Positions 45,345 through 53,949 of a stretch of 64,000 bases of DNA are shown here, piece by piece. This stretch comes from Bacteroidales bacterium (GTDB lineage Bacteria > Bacteroidota > Bacteroidia > Bacteroidales > VadinHA17), in assembly GCA_009877105.1 (NCBI GenBank), contig WXFD01000075.1, positions 1 through 64,000 of the forward strand, read 5' to 3'. The translations under genes were made by a program, and so were the position numbers. The notes under the pieces were generated by a model. The model searched no databases and was not told where the DNA came from. It worked only from the letters and a program-made list of their open reading frames with translations. How positions within the stretch are numbered: position 1 is the first letter of the stretch; each line of letters opens with the position of its first letter.

Positions 45345-45863
45345 TTACATTGAAGGTACACAAGTTTGTGAAAGTTGATATGATGGACTTCCAACACAGT
45401 AATTACCACCAGAAGTACTACTAACTGAACTTAAACATATACTGGAACGAATTGGACTTAATGTATCATCTGAAGCGTGCCTTACCGCACAAGTCACTAT
45501 ACATATATTATCATTATAATTAACTTGAAAATTCCAGCTACCACTACAATTTTCTGTAACACAACTTATTACTGTGCAAGTACATTTAACGCTTCCATTG
45601 CAATAAACACTTGCTATCATTGTGCCATTTATCATACTTGTACCGCCTCTGGACAGACACCAGCAGAAAGTGGGACAATAATATTCGCCACTTGACATTG
45701 CTGGCACAGAATAAACACAAGCACGTGTACATTCAGTTAATGCGTCATTATTAGGACAAGTACTGCTTATATCACTAAATTGGATACTTTTGTAAGATAT
45801 TCCAAGTGAAAGTGCTTTGCCATTTAACATTATTACTTTATTATTTATTGCTAATATTCCCAT
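45345..45863 (-). CDS. Cysteine-rich phage tail-associated protein, copy B
   Basis: The 172-residue protein has 16 cysteines (9%), which is very high for a phage tail protein. From about residue 28 it closely matches the second half of the upstream 209-residue protein (TCPNND, MSSGxxYCPTFCWCLSRGGT, SPSYQLSQTCVP). The two are clearly tandem duplicates. Copy B lacks the N-terminal MSDFYGYG region. Beta-rich composition suggests a receptor-binding or fibre tip. Confidence 0.75.
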   Translation of the reverse strand: MGILAINNKVIMLNGKALSLGISYKSIQFSDISSTCPNNDALTECTRACVYSVPAMSSGEYYCPTFCWCLSRGGTSMINGTMIASVYCNGSVKCTCTVISCVTENCSGSWNFQVNYNDNICIVTCAVRHASDDTLSPIRSSICLSSVSSTSGGNYCVGSPSYQLSQTCVPSM

Positions 45864-45879
45864 ATAATTTATATTTGTT

Positions 45880-46509
45880 TTACGTCACTGGTACACAAGT
45901 TTGTGAAAGTTGATATGATGGAGACCCTACACAAAAACTACCAGAAGTACTTATTAATGAACTTAAACAGATACTTGCACGTACTGGCAATGCTGTTGTA
46001 TCTGTGAGGTGTCTTACCGCACAAGTAAGTACACAAACAGTATCATTATATTTAACTAAAAAACTCCAAGTACCACTGCAATTTACAGCAGCACCGCAAA
46101 TAACACAACAAGTACATTTAATACTTCCATTGCAGCATATTCTTGCTACCATTGTGCCATTTCTTGTAGTTGTACCACCTCTGGATAAACACCAGCAGAA
46201 AGTGGGACAGTAGCAATCACCACTTGACATTGCTGTTGAGTAAGCGAGATAGGAACAAGTACATTCAATTAATTCGTCATTATTAGGACAAGTTGAAGCA
46301 ATATTTGAAAAAGAAACAGATTTATATACAACTGCACCATAACCATAAAAATCACTCATTTTATAAGGTGCTGTAAAACCAGCAGCAGCACCAAGTGCAG
46401 TCAAACATTTTGGTGGCGTGTTGTTTCCAGTCACGGCACAACTAATACTACTACAAGTTTGTAATGTATTATCAAGTATTGCTATATTTCCACTTGCTGG
46501 CATTGCCAT
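45880..46509 (-). CDS. Cysteine-rich phage tail-associated protein, copy A
   Basis: The 209-residue protein has 22 cysteines (10.5%). The N-terminal 65 residues (MAMPASGNIAILD... YKMSDFYGYG) resemble the start of Bacteroidota phage tail proteins. The rest duplicates the next gene. A GTATTTATAA copy lies 34 bases upstream, inside the 3' end of the S74 fibre gene. It probably adsorbs to the cell surface; the cysteines could form disulfides after release. Confidence 0.75.
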   Translation of the reverse strand: MAMPASGNIAILDNTLQTCSSISCAVTGNNTPPKCLTALGAAAGFTAPYKMSDFYGYGAVVYKSVSFSNIASTCPNNDELIECTCSYLAYSTAMSSGDCYCPTFCWCLSRGGTTTRNGTMVARICCNGSIKCTCCVICGAAVNCSGTWSFLVKYNDTVCVLTCAVRHLTDTTALPVRASICLSSLISTSGSFCVGSPSYQLSQTCVPVT

Positions 46510-46511
46510 AA

Positions 46512-47522
46512 TTAAACCCTTTCATTTATTCTGTCTTCCAATTTATAAATACATTTTTGCTGTTCTTTAACCGCTTCAATAAGTATTGCTGTTATCTTGC
46601 TATATTCTATTCCATAGTAACCATCATTTTCTTTAACAACCATTGGTAATACTTGTATAACATCTTGTGCAATCATACCTATATTACACTCATTCGTGTT
46701 ATTTAACTTGTAATACACACCTTTTAATTGCAAGACCGTTGATAATGCATTATATATTGGTGTTACATCTGTTTTTAATCGTTTATCACTACTTGCAATA
46801 AAATCTGTTGAATATGCACAACCTATTATGCATAAACCAGTTGATGTCGTGCACGCTTTTACATTTGAAGCATTATATAAATTACAGTGGCAATGTGTTG
46901 CAGCAGCAAAACAAGCTGGTACACAAGAACATAATGCCAATGCATTACCAACTGTCATTGTTGTGGCTGCAAGACTTACTATTGCAGTACCATTATAACA
47001 TAATATTTCATTACAAGTTAATGACAGTGTTGTTGTTGAAGTATTACACCAAGTAGTTCCATTATGCTGTATTATTTGACCATTTGAAGGTGAACTTATA
47101 ACAACATCAGTTAATGCATCCAAACAAGTTGCACCACCGCCACCGCCAGCATAACTAACTAAAGTACTACCGTTGTAACAAACTGGACAATTTGCGGTCA
47201 ACGATAAACCTACTGTTGAAGTATTACACCAACAAGTACCGTTGTATTGTAATATATGATTAGTCAGTGGTGTGGTAATATTAACATCAGATAAATTATT
47301 TAGTGTATGTGTATGACTGCCACAAGCAACTTGTGTTGACGTTGCGCCAAAATCAACTTTAATTGTATTACCAGTAATGATTATTCCTGTCCCGCCAGTA
47401 AATGTTGTTCCGCCACCACCAGAAAAACCACCACCAGATGAACTAATTGAAGCTGTTTGACCACCAATTTGACCGTCTCTTCTGACTGGTAATAATTTAT
47501 GTTCTTTTACTGCTATTGCCAT
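46512..47522 (-). CDS. Tail fibre with C-terminal intramolecular chaperone (peptidase S74) domain
   Basis: The 336-residue fibre has repeated segments (WCNTST..LSLT, CYNGST / CYNGTA) in the shaft and 19 cysteines. The last 90 residues (ASSDKRLKTDVTPIYNALSTVLQLKGVYYKL, NECNIGMIAQDVIQVLP, EYSKITAILIEAVKEQQ) match the S74 chaperone of endosialidase-like fibres. This domain assembles the trimer and releases itself by cleavage, with Ser (SSDKR) and Lys as the reaction pair. It lies just after the tail protein at 47530. Confidence 0.9.
   Translation of the reverse strand: MAIAVKEHKLLPVRRDGQIGGQTASISSSGGGFSGGGGTTFTGGTGIIITGNTIKVDFGATSTQVACGSHTHTLNNLSDVNITTPLTNHILQYNGTCWCNTSTVGLSLTANCPVCYNGSTLVSYAGGGGGATCLDALTDVVISSPSNGQIIQHNGTTWCNTSTTTLSLTCNEILCYNGTAIVSLAATTMTVGNALALCSCVPACFAAATHCHCNLYNASNVKACTTSTGLCIIGCAYSTDFIASSDKRLKTDVTPIYNALSTVLQLKGVYYKLNNTNECNIGMIAQDVIQVLPMVVKENDGYYGIEYSKITAILIEAVKEQQKCIYKLEDRINERV
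46543..46552 (-). promoter_or_regulatory. Phage motif copy 2 (inside S74 gene 3' end)
   Basis: Exact 10-mer, 34 bases before the next ATG at 46509. It lies in coding sequence, so keeping the sequence here may reflect selection for the element. Confidence 0.55.
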
Positions 47523-47529
47523 TATTATA

Positions 47530-49572
47530 TTATATTATATTATCTCTTGTATTAGTTAATTCTATCATTTCAACATCCATCGCTTCATTTACATCATTAT
47601 ATTTTCCGCTAACTATATAAAATGCTTTACCACTTAAATATTTATTATCTTTAATTAATTTTAAATCAATATTCATTATATATGATTTAACGTCCAAAGT
47701 TCCAGTTAATTTAAATCTTTGTTGTTTGTATTGGGAACATAAATTCTGTAAAATTAATTGATGTGTGGGATACATAGTTCCGCCCGTACCACTTGTTGAC
47801 CGTACTAATCCACTAATATTTGAACCAGAGACAACTTGCTGCATAGTTTTAAACGCACCACGACTACAACCATATGTACCAGTTCCAGAAGTTATTTTAT
47901 GTTCGAGCTTTTTGTCGGTTATTTGTATTTGTTTTGATGAATAACAGCTAATTCCTTCATTACCTATTTTATCACCAGTATTTAAATTTATTATTTCAAT
48001 TTCAACATCTTTTATAATTAAGTTTTTAACTTTTGCTGCAACACCCAACGGATATACATAATAATAGCCTTGACTATTTTTATTTCTAAAATCATCCATT
48101 ATAGTTATTTCAACATTACCACTTATTAAATTTTCTTCTGTTGACTGACGCAAAGGAACAAGAAGTTCTGCTTCATTCCATTTGTCATTTACGTGAGATG
48201 AACCCAGATAATAATAAAAATTATATGGTTTTTCAACAACGTCTAAATATATATAAGTTGATGTTGCTTTCCACGAATTGCCACCGTAATAATACTGATT
48301 TCCTACCTTTACTTGTACTGGCATTTTTACCATATGTACATCAGTTTCAGTTTCTTCATTATATATATTTTCTGAAGAATGAGTATTGACAAATACTTTC
48401 ATTTTTAATAATAAGGCTATGTTACCATCTTGTGTAATATTGCTCTGTGGAAAATTATAACGATAATATCCCGTTGCACCAGCAGCATCATTACCAACGA
48501 ATATACCATATTCTGGTGCATCATTTATTTCTTTTTTTATAGCATAACCATTATATTTATTATGGTAATTTATCCATCCTTTATAACTTATACTTGTATT
48601 AGTATAATATCCAGTTTTGTTGCTAAATGTTCCAGTTGTCAGCCAATTACTGCTTTCACCAAAAGTATATTTGCTGTTTTCAAAATTGTAAGGGTCATAG
48701 TTAACGGTTATTTCATCTTTGCTTGATATTATATCAAGGTTACTGCCAGTATTATACCAAGAAAGAGTATTACCACTTATATCAATATATTCACCTACAT
48801 TACTTTGTGTTTCGCCATAACCAATTACTGGTGTTAAATTGTAATGTTTGCCTTTTGACGGAGTATGTAAATTTATAGGGTCAATAAAATATATTGAAGT
48901 TCCTTTAAATTTAACAACAAGACCCAAACCGCCAGCAATACTATCTAAAACTTTTCTACAACTGAAACAATTACCATTTTCGTCAATGAAATTTTCTTGT
49001 GCTAACTCAAGATAAAAAAAGAAATTTGTTGTATAATCTGCTATTCTTAAATCATTTGATGTATATATATCGGTAAATTTTATTGCTAATTTATCAAATA
49101 TGTTTGTTAATATATATGTTATTGCTGTTGTACCAGTATAATATGAATTATTATTAGTATTAAAATATGGTATTTTATCCAATGCTGCCATTCCATTATT
49201 ACAGTATATAGTAATTAATGTTGTATTTGCTGCACTATAATCTTCACTATATATATCTGCATCTACAAAACCTTGCCAGAATAGGTTTGTACCACTATTA
49301 CCATTATATATTTTTACCATAAATTCTTGATGATTTTCAGTAAATAAATCAAGCAGTGTTAATGGTGTTGCGTAAAAAGTAATAACAGCACCTTCACCAA
49401 CAGTTGGTTTATAAATATTATCAACATTACCATCAAAAGATATTTCTAAAGGATTATCAGACGGTACAAGTGACGTTATTGCACCTATATAACCGTCCTT
49501 TAGAATATCAATAGTTCTTTTATTTCTGTTAATAGTCTCATACTCAATTCGATATTTAACACCATATGCCAT
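47530..49572 (-). CDS. Distal tail / tail-hub-like protein
   Basis: The 680-residue beta-rich protein starts with MAYGVKYRIEYETINRNKRTIDIL and SLVPSDNPLEISFDGN. I associate this start with a family of Bacteroidota phage tail proteins encoded after the tape measure. Its start codon overlaps the tape-measure stop. By position it should be the distal tail or hub protein that opens the tail tip. No endopeptidase motif could be confirmed. Confidence 0.7.
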   Translation of the reverse strand: MAYGVKYRIEYETINRNKRTIDILKDGYIGAITSLVPSDNPLEISFDGNVDNIYKPTVGEGAVITFYATPLTLLDLFTENHQEFMVKIYNGNSGTNLFWQGFVDADIYSEDYSAANTTLITIYCNNGMAALDKIPYFNTNNNSYYTGTTAITYILTNIFDKLAIKFTDIYTSNDLRIADYTTNFFFYLELAQENFIDENGNCFSCRKVLDSIAGGLGLVVKFKGTSIYFIDPINLHTPSKGKHYNLTPVIGYGETQSNVGEYIDISGNTLSWYNTGSNLDIISSKDEITVNYDPYNFENSKYTFGESSNWLTTGTFSNKTGYYTNTSISYKGWINYHNKYNGYAIKKEINDAPEYGIFVGNDAAGATGYYRYNFPQSNITQDGNIALLLKMKVFVNTHSSENIYNEETETDVHMVKMPVQVKVGNQYYYGGNSWKATSTYIYLDVVEKPYNFYYYLGSSHVNDKWNEAELLVPLRQSTEENLISGNVEITIMDDFRNKNSQGYYYVYPLGVAAKVKNLIIKDVEIEIINLNTGDKIGNEGISCYSSKQIQITDKKLEHKITSGTGTYGCSRGAFKTMQQVVSGSNISGLVRSTSGTGGTMYPTHQLILQNLCSQYKQQRFKLTGTLDVKSYIMNIDLKLIKDNKYLSGKAFYIVSGKYNDVNEAMDVEMIELTNTRDNII

Positions 49573-51119
49573 TATCTATAACTGTTTATTTTTCTGTTTT
49601 GATTATTTAATACACCAACCAATTCCGTACCCTGAATTTTAAACGTTACTTCACCACCACCATAACCACCACCAATTAATTTTTGTAATTTATCCAGTGG
49701 TGCAATTACTTCGGGATTGCTTTTGGCAGAAGGGTACTCACCAACCATTGCAAGAGTGGGTGCACTGACAATACCGCCTGAAGCAAATTGTGGAACTTTT
49801 GACTGCCACAGTGCGAGCAATGCACTAACACCAATAGCACCAGTAATTAAACCTATTATACCTTTCTTAGCCTCACCAGCCAGCATTCCAGCAATAGCTT
49901 CAGCTAAGAGAGCATTTAAAACTTGTTTAATCCCTTGAAGTACTGTTGTTATCAAATTCTTAAAACCACCTTCAGTACCACTTAAAAATTCACCAAACGC
50001 ATCTGTCAAACTCACTACTGCAGATGGAAGCATATTACCTATAATAATCTCTAAATCAGTTAAAGGTTTTTTTATCTCTTCTGCAGTATTTTTCATTTCA
50101 ACAAGTTTAGTATTATCAATATTTGATACTGCAAAAGACACATTTTTAAGAAGATTACCAGTATCCGCAATAGGTATTGGTAATTCTCTGGTAATTTCAA
50201 CTTGTTTTTTAAGTAAATTATTTATCTCATTTTCCTTTCTTATATATGATAAAATTATTTCATTATACTCTCGTTGTATATCTAATATTCTATTTTTTAA
50301 TTCCACTTCTTTATCAATGTCCTTAGTACCGCTTTTACTCATTTCATTTTGACTTTTCACTATGTCATACTCTTCTTGAGCAATACGGAGTTTTTCCTTC
50401 ATTAAGGATAATTCGGATGCTTTAACCTCTTGAAGTGCTTTATAACGTTCATTAGCATCATTTTCTTTATTATAAATCTTTAAGTCCAGTTCGCTTATTC
50501 TCAATTTCAATTTAGCTTCTTGTTCAGTTAATGCTCTTTTATCCAGTAAAAGTTTATTTTCTCTTTCAGCATAACCTGCCATTTCATTTGCATCTTCTTT
50601 AATTTCTTCTAAAAGACCACCAGCAAATGCTTCTTTTAGTTTCATTCCCGCCTCCTTAAACCTTCCTTCAAAAACTAATGATATAGCTTCACCAAGTAAC
50701 TGTACACGCACCAGCAATGCGTTAAAAGCACCTTTAATATAACCAAGCACTTTATGCAATTTCATTGAACCTTCTTCAGTACCTTTAAGATATGTTGTTA
50801 ATGCCGCAAATGCAGTTCCAAGTGCCACCACTATTGCACCTATACCGCTTGTTATTAATGCTATTTTTACTCCATTAATGGCTGGTATCATCGCTTTAAA
50901 TGCACTTACACCACCAGTTATTACTTTTGGTATTCCTCCTAATTGGTCGGATACGCCATCAATAATACCACCCATTGGCTTTAAAGCATCAGTCATTGTT
51001 TTTCCTGCAGATTTAACACCATCACCAAGTGCTTTAGCTGATTTTTTAGCTTTATCTATACCTTTTTCATAACCTGCTGCAGCCAGTGTGAGAGTTGTCA
51101 ATAATGTGAACTTACCCAT
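49572..51119 (-). CDS. Tail tape measure protein
   Basis: The 515-residue protein has an alanine/glycine-rich start and hydrophobic patches (AMIPAINGVKIALITSGIGAIVVALGTAFAALTTYL), long coiled coils in the middle (about 190-320), and a C-terminus FASGGIVSAPTLAMVGEYPSAKSNPEVIAPLDKLQKLIGGGYGG that is typical of Bacteroidota phage tape measures. Using 1.5 angstroms per residue, a tail of about 75-80 nm would follow. It has its own GTATTTATAA element 13 bases upstream. Confidence 0.9.
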   Translation of the reverse strand: MGKFTLLTTLTLAAAGYEKGIDKAKKSAKALGDGVKSAGKTMTDALKPMGGIIDGVSDQLGGIPKVITGGVSAFKAMIPAINGVKIALITSGIGAIVVALGTAFAALTTYLKGTEEGSMKLHKVLGYIKGAFNALLVRVQLLGEAISLVFEGRFKEAGMKLKEAFAGGLLEEIKEDANEMAGYAERENKLLLDKRALTEQEAKLKLRISELDLKIYNKENDANERYKALQEVKASELSLMKEKLRIAQEEYDIVKSQNEMSKSGTKDIDKEVELKNRILDIQREYNEIILSYIRKENEINNLLKKQVEITRELPIPIADTGNLLKNVSFAVSNIDNTKLVEMKNTAEEIKKPLTDLEIIIGNMLPSAVVSLTDAFGEFLSGTEGGFKNLITTVLQGIKQVLNALLAEAIAGMLAGEAKKGIIGLITGAIGVSALLALWQSKVPQFASGGIVSAPTLAMVGEYPSAKSNPEVIAPLDKLQKLIGGGYGGGEVTFKIQGTELVGVLNNQNRKINSYR

Positions 51120-51131
51120 ATAAATCTTTTA

Positions 51132-51141
51132 TTATAAATAC
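51132..51141 (-). promoter_or_regulatory. Phage motif copy 3
   Basis: Exact 10-mer, 13 bases before the tape measure ATG, directly after the terminator at 51142-51166. Confidence 0.65.
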
Positions 51142-51166
51142 AAAAAAAGATGTAATTAATTACATC
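51142..51166 (-). terminator. Intrinsic terminator between tail chaperone and tape measure genes
   Basis: An 18-bp perfect palindrome GATGTAATTAATTACATC is followed on the minus strand by T7. It touches the chaperone stop codon. Confidence 0.85.
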
Positions 51167-51406
51167 CTATTTTTGTTTAGCTAACCAGTCCAACATTTCT
51201 TGTTCTCTTTTCAGTCTTTCTTCTTTAGTTATTATTTCCTTTTCTTCTTCTATTTCCCACGTGAACGATAATAAATCTTTAGGTGATTTTATCTTATCAC
51301 TATTGGTGGCAGCTATAACATAAGCTATATACCTTGTCTGTTCCCAACCATTTTTATAATTTTCATTATATCCCTGTATAATTGCATCACATTCTGCACT
51401 ACACAT
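51167..51406 (-). CDS. Tail assembly chaperone, downstream (T-like) part read by -1 frameshift
   Basis: This frame holds 79 residues from its first ATG, but it stays open upstream to the A9 run at 51491-51499. A -1 slip on A AAA AAG there joins it to the upstream chaperone frame. The fusion would be about 207 residues. The joined part reads AEKSVKIIDIYSIVVGACHI before the ATG. It has helices and a C-terminal acidic tail. It is the counterpart of lambda gpT, made as a fusion with gpG. The internal ATG at 51406 is not likely the true start. Confidence 0.8.
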   Translation of the reverse strand: MCSAECDAIIQGYNENYKNGWEQTRYIAYVIAATNSDKIKSPKDLLSFTWEIEEEKEIITKEERLKREQEMLDWLAKQK

Positions 51407-51474
51407 TTCATCTAAAAAGTATTTTGGTGAGATATGACAAGCACCAACAACAATTGAATATATATCAATAATTT

Positions 51475-51789
51475 TTACTGATTTTTCTGCTTTTTTTTTG
51501 TCGGACTTTTTTCAACTTTTTTTGCCTCACCAAGCAAATAATTGTTAAAAACTTCCACATTATCAGGATATTCGTCTATGACATCAATAAATTCATCAAA
51601 AGAATATTGAAAAATTTCACGATTATTTGCTTTAAGAATGCAATAAAAAAGTAACATTAAATCATTTACGCTGTCTTTTAATTCGTCTATATTTCTGCCA
51701 CTCATTTCTTCGAATAGCATAAGGCTACGGTAACTTTTTTTTACTATATATTCCTTGTCTTTAATTTTAATTATTATACTATCTAACAT
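51475..51789 (-). CDS. Tail assembly chaperone, upstream (G-like) part
   Basis: The 104-residue helical protein (MLDSIIIKIKDKEYIVKKSYRSLMLFEEMSGR) ends in a lysine-rich tail coded by the A9 slippery run (SPTKKKQKNQ). It is the main chaperone product that coats the tape measure. The minor product continues by -1 frameshift into the next frame. The order tube, chaperone, tape measure is the standard siphovirus one. A GTATTTATAA element lies 15 bases upstream of the ATG. Confidence 0.85.
   Translation of the reverse strand: MLDSIIIKIKDKEYIVKKSYRSLMLFEEMSGRNIDELKDSVNDLMLLFYCILKANNREIFQYSFDEFIDVIDEYPDNVEVFNNYLLGEAKKVEKSPTKKKQKNQ
51491..51500 (-). other. Programmed -1 frameshift slippery site
   Basis: The minus strand reads nine A then G (zero frame AAA AAA AAG). 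It contains the A AAA AAG heptamer known from dnaX. It joins the two chaperone frames, both of which are open across it. Confidence 0.8.
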
Positions 51790-51803
51790 ATTATTTGATT
51801 TTA

Positions 51804-51813
51804 TTATAAATAC
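51804..51813 (-). promoter_or_regulatory. Phage motif copy 4
   Basis: Exact 10-mer, 15 bases before the chaperone ATG at 51789. It follows the terminator at 51838-51862. Confidence 0.65.
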
Positions 51814-51837
51814 TCAAAAAATTTAAAAAAATCACAC

Positions 51838-51862
51838 AAAAAAAGCAGGTTTTCACCTGCTT
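51838..51862 (-). terminator. Intrinsic terminator after the tail tube gene
   Basis: AAGCAGGT / ACCTGCTT forms an eight-bp stem with a TTTC loop. On the minus strand it is followed by T7. Confidence 0.85.
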
Positions 51863-51883
51863 CTTTCGATAGTAAAAAAATAA

Positions 51884-52339
51884 TTAAGTAATTGACAATT
51901 TTCCATTCCCTTCAAACGTAACAGAATAAGTTGCCGTTTCATCGTCGTTTGCAGTCATATCCATTGATGTAATTAATGCACTGCCGCTAAAATATTTCTT
52001 CAATGTGTTTAAAGACCACGAAGGAGAAGTGCCACAACGTGTACCAAATGCTAAATTTACTGGATTTTTTGCCATCATACAACTGTATAAATCTTCTACC
52101 GAGTGTGTTGTACCAGTTGCACCAAATGATGATAATCCGTCTGTGCTTGCATTCCAATCGAATTTACCTGCTGCTTTTTCAGTCCAATCACCACTATCTT
52201 TTGAAGAAATATCTCTTGTCTTCATTGATACATTTAATTTTGCCGATGTCGAGAATGCTATTGGGGTTTTGGTCACACCCGTACCGACAAACACCATTAA
52301 GTCACCACCATAACTTAAATATTGTTGATTAACTCCCAT
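51884..52339 (-). CDS. Major tail (tube) protein
   Basis: The 151-residue protein (MGVNQQYLSYGGDLMVFVGTG ... MKTRDISSKDSGDWTEKAAGKFDWNASTDG) fits the TP901-1/phi13-like tail tube family of beta-rich monomers. It ends SALITSMDMTANDDETATYSVTFEGNGKL, a common C-terminal pattern. It lies between the tail terminator-like gene and the chaperones, as expected. A GTATTTATAA copy lies 44 bases before its ATG and a terminator follows it, so it is an independently controlled abundant product. Confidence 0.88.
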   Translation of the reverse strand: MGVNQQYLSYGGDLMVFVGTGVTKTPIAFSTSAKLNVSMKTRDISSKDSGDWTEKAAGKFDWNASTDGLSSFGATGTTHSVEDLYSCMMAKNPVNLAFGTRCGTSPSWSLNTLKKYFSGSALITSMDMTANDDETATYSVTFEGNGKLSIT

Positions 52340-52382
52340 TGTATTATATTTTTATTTTTAATATTATTTTTTTCTTTATTTA

Positions 52383-52392
52383 TTATAAATAC
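52383..52392 (-). promoter_or_regulatory. Phage motif copy 5
   Basis: Exact 10-mer, 44 bases before the tail tube ATG. Confidence 0.6.
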
Positions 52393-52409
52393 AAGGTTTT
52401 TAATATTCC

Positions 52410-52790
52410 TTATATTGATTTAACTTCGAATGTGAGTTTTTGAATAAAAGCGTTTTCAGCATAAGTTTCTTGTACTGATATTAATCGTGTATTATATACG
52501 TGTATGGTACTATTTTCGCCACTATACATATTTAAAATGTTAAATACACCTTCTGCAATATTTATTGTTTGCGAATAATCTTCAGACAATACGGTAATAT
52601 CAACAACAGTTGTTGCAATTGCCTGTCCATCCCTACTATATTCATAATTACCATTACGTTCATAGACAATGCAAGGGAGTTGTGTATTTTCTGGTATTAT
52701 TAACGGATACACTTTCTTTCCAACGATTGTATATATCGTTGTTCCTGTTGCTGTTAATAAATTATATATTACTTTTCCAATTCCTATCAT
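52410..52790 (-). CDS. Tail completion (DUF3168-like) protein
   Basis: The 126-residue protein (IYNLLTATGTTIYTIVGKKVYPLIIPENTQLPCIVYERNG) resembles DUF3168/gp17-like tail terminators. The order HK97 gp10, then this gene, then tail tube supports this. It should cap the tail tube at the head-proximal end. Confidence 0.75.
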   Translation of the reverse strand: MIGIGKVIYNLLTATGTTIYTIVGKKVYPLIIPENTQLPCIVYERNGNYEYSRDGQAIATTVVDITVLSEDYSQTINIAEGVFNILNMYSGENSTIHVYNTRLISVQETYAENAFIQKLTFEVKSI

Positions 52791-52807
52791 TTTATAATAT
52801 TTTATAA

Positions 52808-53122
52808 TTAATTATAATTTTTATGTGCTTCTTTATGGTGTTTACTGCATAATCCTTCTAAATTATTCCAATCATATCCTAATGTTCGTTTTTCAAGTAA
52901 TGTATTTACTGTACTAATTGGTATTATGTGATGTACTTCCACAGCACTATTAAATTTATTTTCTTTTATACATCTTTTACATAAGGGATTTTCTATTAAA
53001 AATTGCAGTCTTAATTCTCTCCATTTTCTTGTATTATATACTGCCTTATGATTGAGATTATCCCTTTTGCTTGTTTCTTTTTCCTTTTTATATTTCTTTT
53101 TATTTAAAAATATAGTCGGCAT
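52808..53122 (-). CDS. HNH endonuclease
   Basis: The 104-residue nuclease has the HNH fold. Cys48-x2-Cys51 (CKRC) and Cys92-xx-His95 (CSKH) hold the structural metal. His64-His65 (VHHIIP) and Asn87 (WNNLEGLC) form the active site. Phages often use it with terminase at packaging, and the gene is usually next to terminase. Here it sits in the neck module, with a one-base overlap to the gp10-like gene. Confidence 0.85.
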   Translation of the reverse strand: MPTIFLNKKKYKKEKETSKRDNLNHKAVYNTRKWRELRLQFLIENPLCKRCIKENKFNSAVEVHHIIPISTVNTLLEKRTLGYDWNNLEGLCSKHHKEAHKNYN

Positions 53123-53634
53123 TATTTCTTATTATATTTTGCAACTGTTTTTTCTAATGATTGAACTATAGCTTCACTTACTATTTTTTTCGCTTGTTCT
53201 TTTCGACTATTTACAGCATCAAAGAAAAAATTAGTAGCAATTATTTTACCCGTGTAATGACCACCACTATTATCTTTTCTTTTTCGCCAAGTACTACGTT
53301 TTACACCTCTTTTATAATATCTGTCATCCGTGCCCCATTCTATCCATTTATATTTATAGTTTTTTACTCCAACTTTTAATCCAAAGGTTGAACGCATTGG
53401 TTCTGTCGTAAAAGATTTATTAAAATTACTATAATTAGTTAAACTCTTGTTTTTCTGTCTTCCTTTAAAATTAGATTTTGCTTGTTGAAGGATTATCTTG
53501 CTGGCATTGCGCATTCCACTTAATACAATACGGTTCTGCACTGAAGGAATTAATTCTGTAAATAATTTTCTTAGTTCAGCATCGTTGATAATTTCTATGT
53601 CAATATAATCTTCCGCATTAGGACGTTTTGCCAT
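53122..53634 (-). CDS. HK97 gp10-like head-tail protein
   Basis: The 170-residue protein is basic (RKLFTELIPSVQNRIVLSGMRNASKIILQQAKSNFKGR, then KYKWIEWGTDDRYYKRGVKRSTWRKRK). It fits the gp10 or tail-tip adaptor family that follows the neck proteins. Start and stop overlap its neighbours by one base each. Confidence 0.75.
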   Translation of the reverse strand: MAKRPNAEDYIDIEIINDAELRKLFTELIPSVQNRIVLSGMRNASKIILQQAKSNFKGRQKNKSLTNYSNFNKSFTTEPMRSTFGLKVGVKNYKYKWIEWGTDDRYYKRGVKRSTWRKRKDNSGGHYTGKIIATNFFFDAVNSRKEQAKKIVSEAIVQSLEKTVAKYNKK

Positions 53635-53948
53635 TACTCGTTAATTAATTCTGTTGTTATTATTAAGCCTTCCTTATAGTTAATTTCTTGTATGAAATTA
53701 ATACGATATTTCTTATCATTCCAAACAATTATCATATCTTCAGTAATTGCACGATAATGTGTAATAAATTGGACGTTTGTAAAACTAAATATTTCGTTTC
53801 TATCCACACCTTTACTACCACTAATATATTTTACTTCTGCTTTTAATTTAAAAACAGTTTTATATGTTATTGTTTCAGCACCAAAAGCATCACGAACGCT
53901 TATCGCTTGCTTAACATATATCTTATGTCGCATATTATTTATATTCAT
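53634..53948 (-). CDS. Head-tail adaptor (head closure) protein
   Basis: The 104-residue beta-rich protein (MRHKIYVKQAISVRDAFGAETITYKTVFKLKAEVKYISGSKG) matches the SPP1 gp16/HK97 gp7-like head closure family in length and strand pattern. It is one base from the connector stop and overlaps the gp10 start. Confidence 0.75.
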   Translation of the reverse strand: MNINNMRHKIYVKQAISVRDAFGAETITYKTVFKLKAEVKYISGSKGVDRNEIFSFTNVQFITHYRAITEDMIIVWNDKKYRINFIQEINYKEGLIITTELINE

Positions 53949-53949
53949 T

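Noticed and set aside
46512..47522. Diversity-generating retroelement acting on the fibre
   Set aside because: No reverse transcriptase gene, no template/variable repeat pair and no run of AAC/AAT-biased codons was found in or near the fibre.
45345..47522. Recoded stop codon or alternative genetic code behind the high cysteine content
   Set aside because: The cysteines are ordinary TGT/TGC codons in intact frames with normal TAA/TAG/TGA stops. No in-frame TGA read-through was seen.
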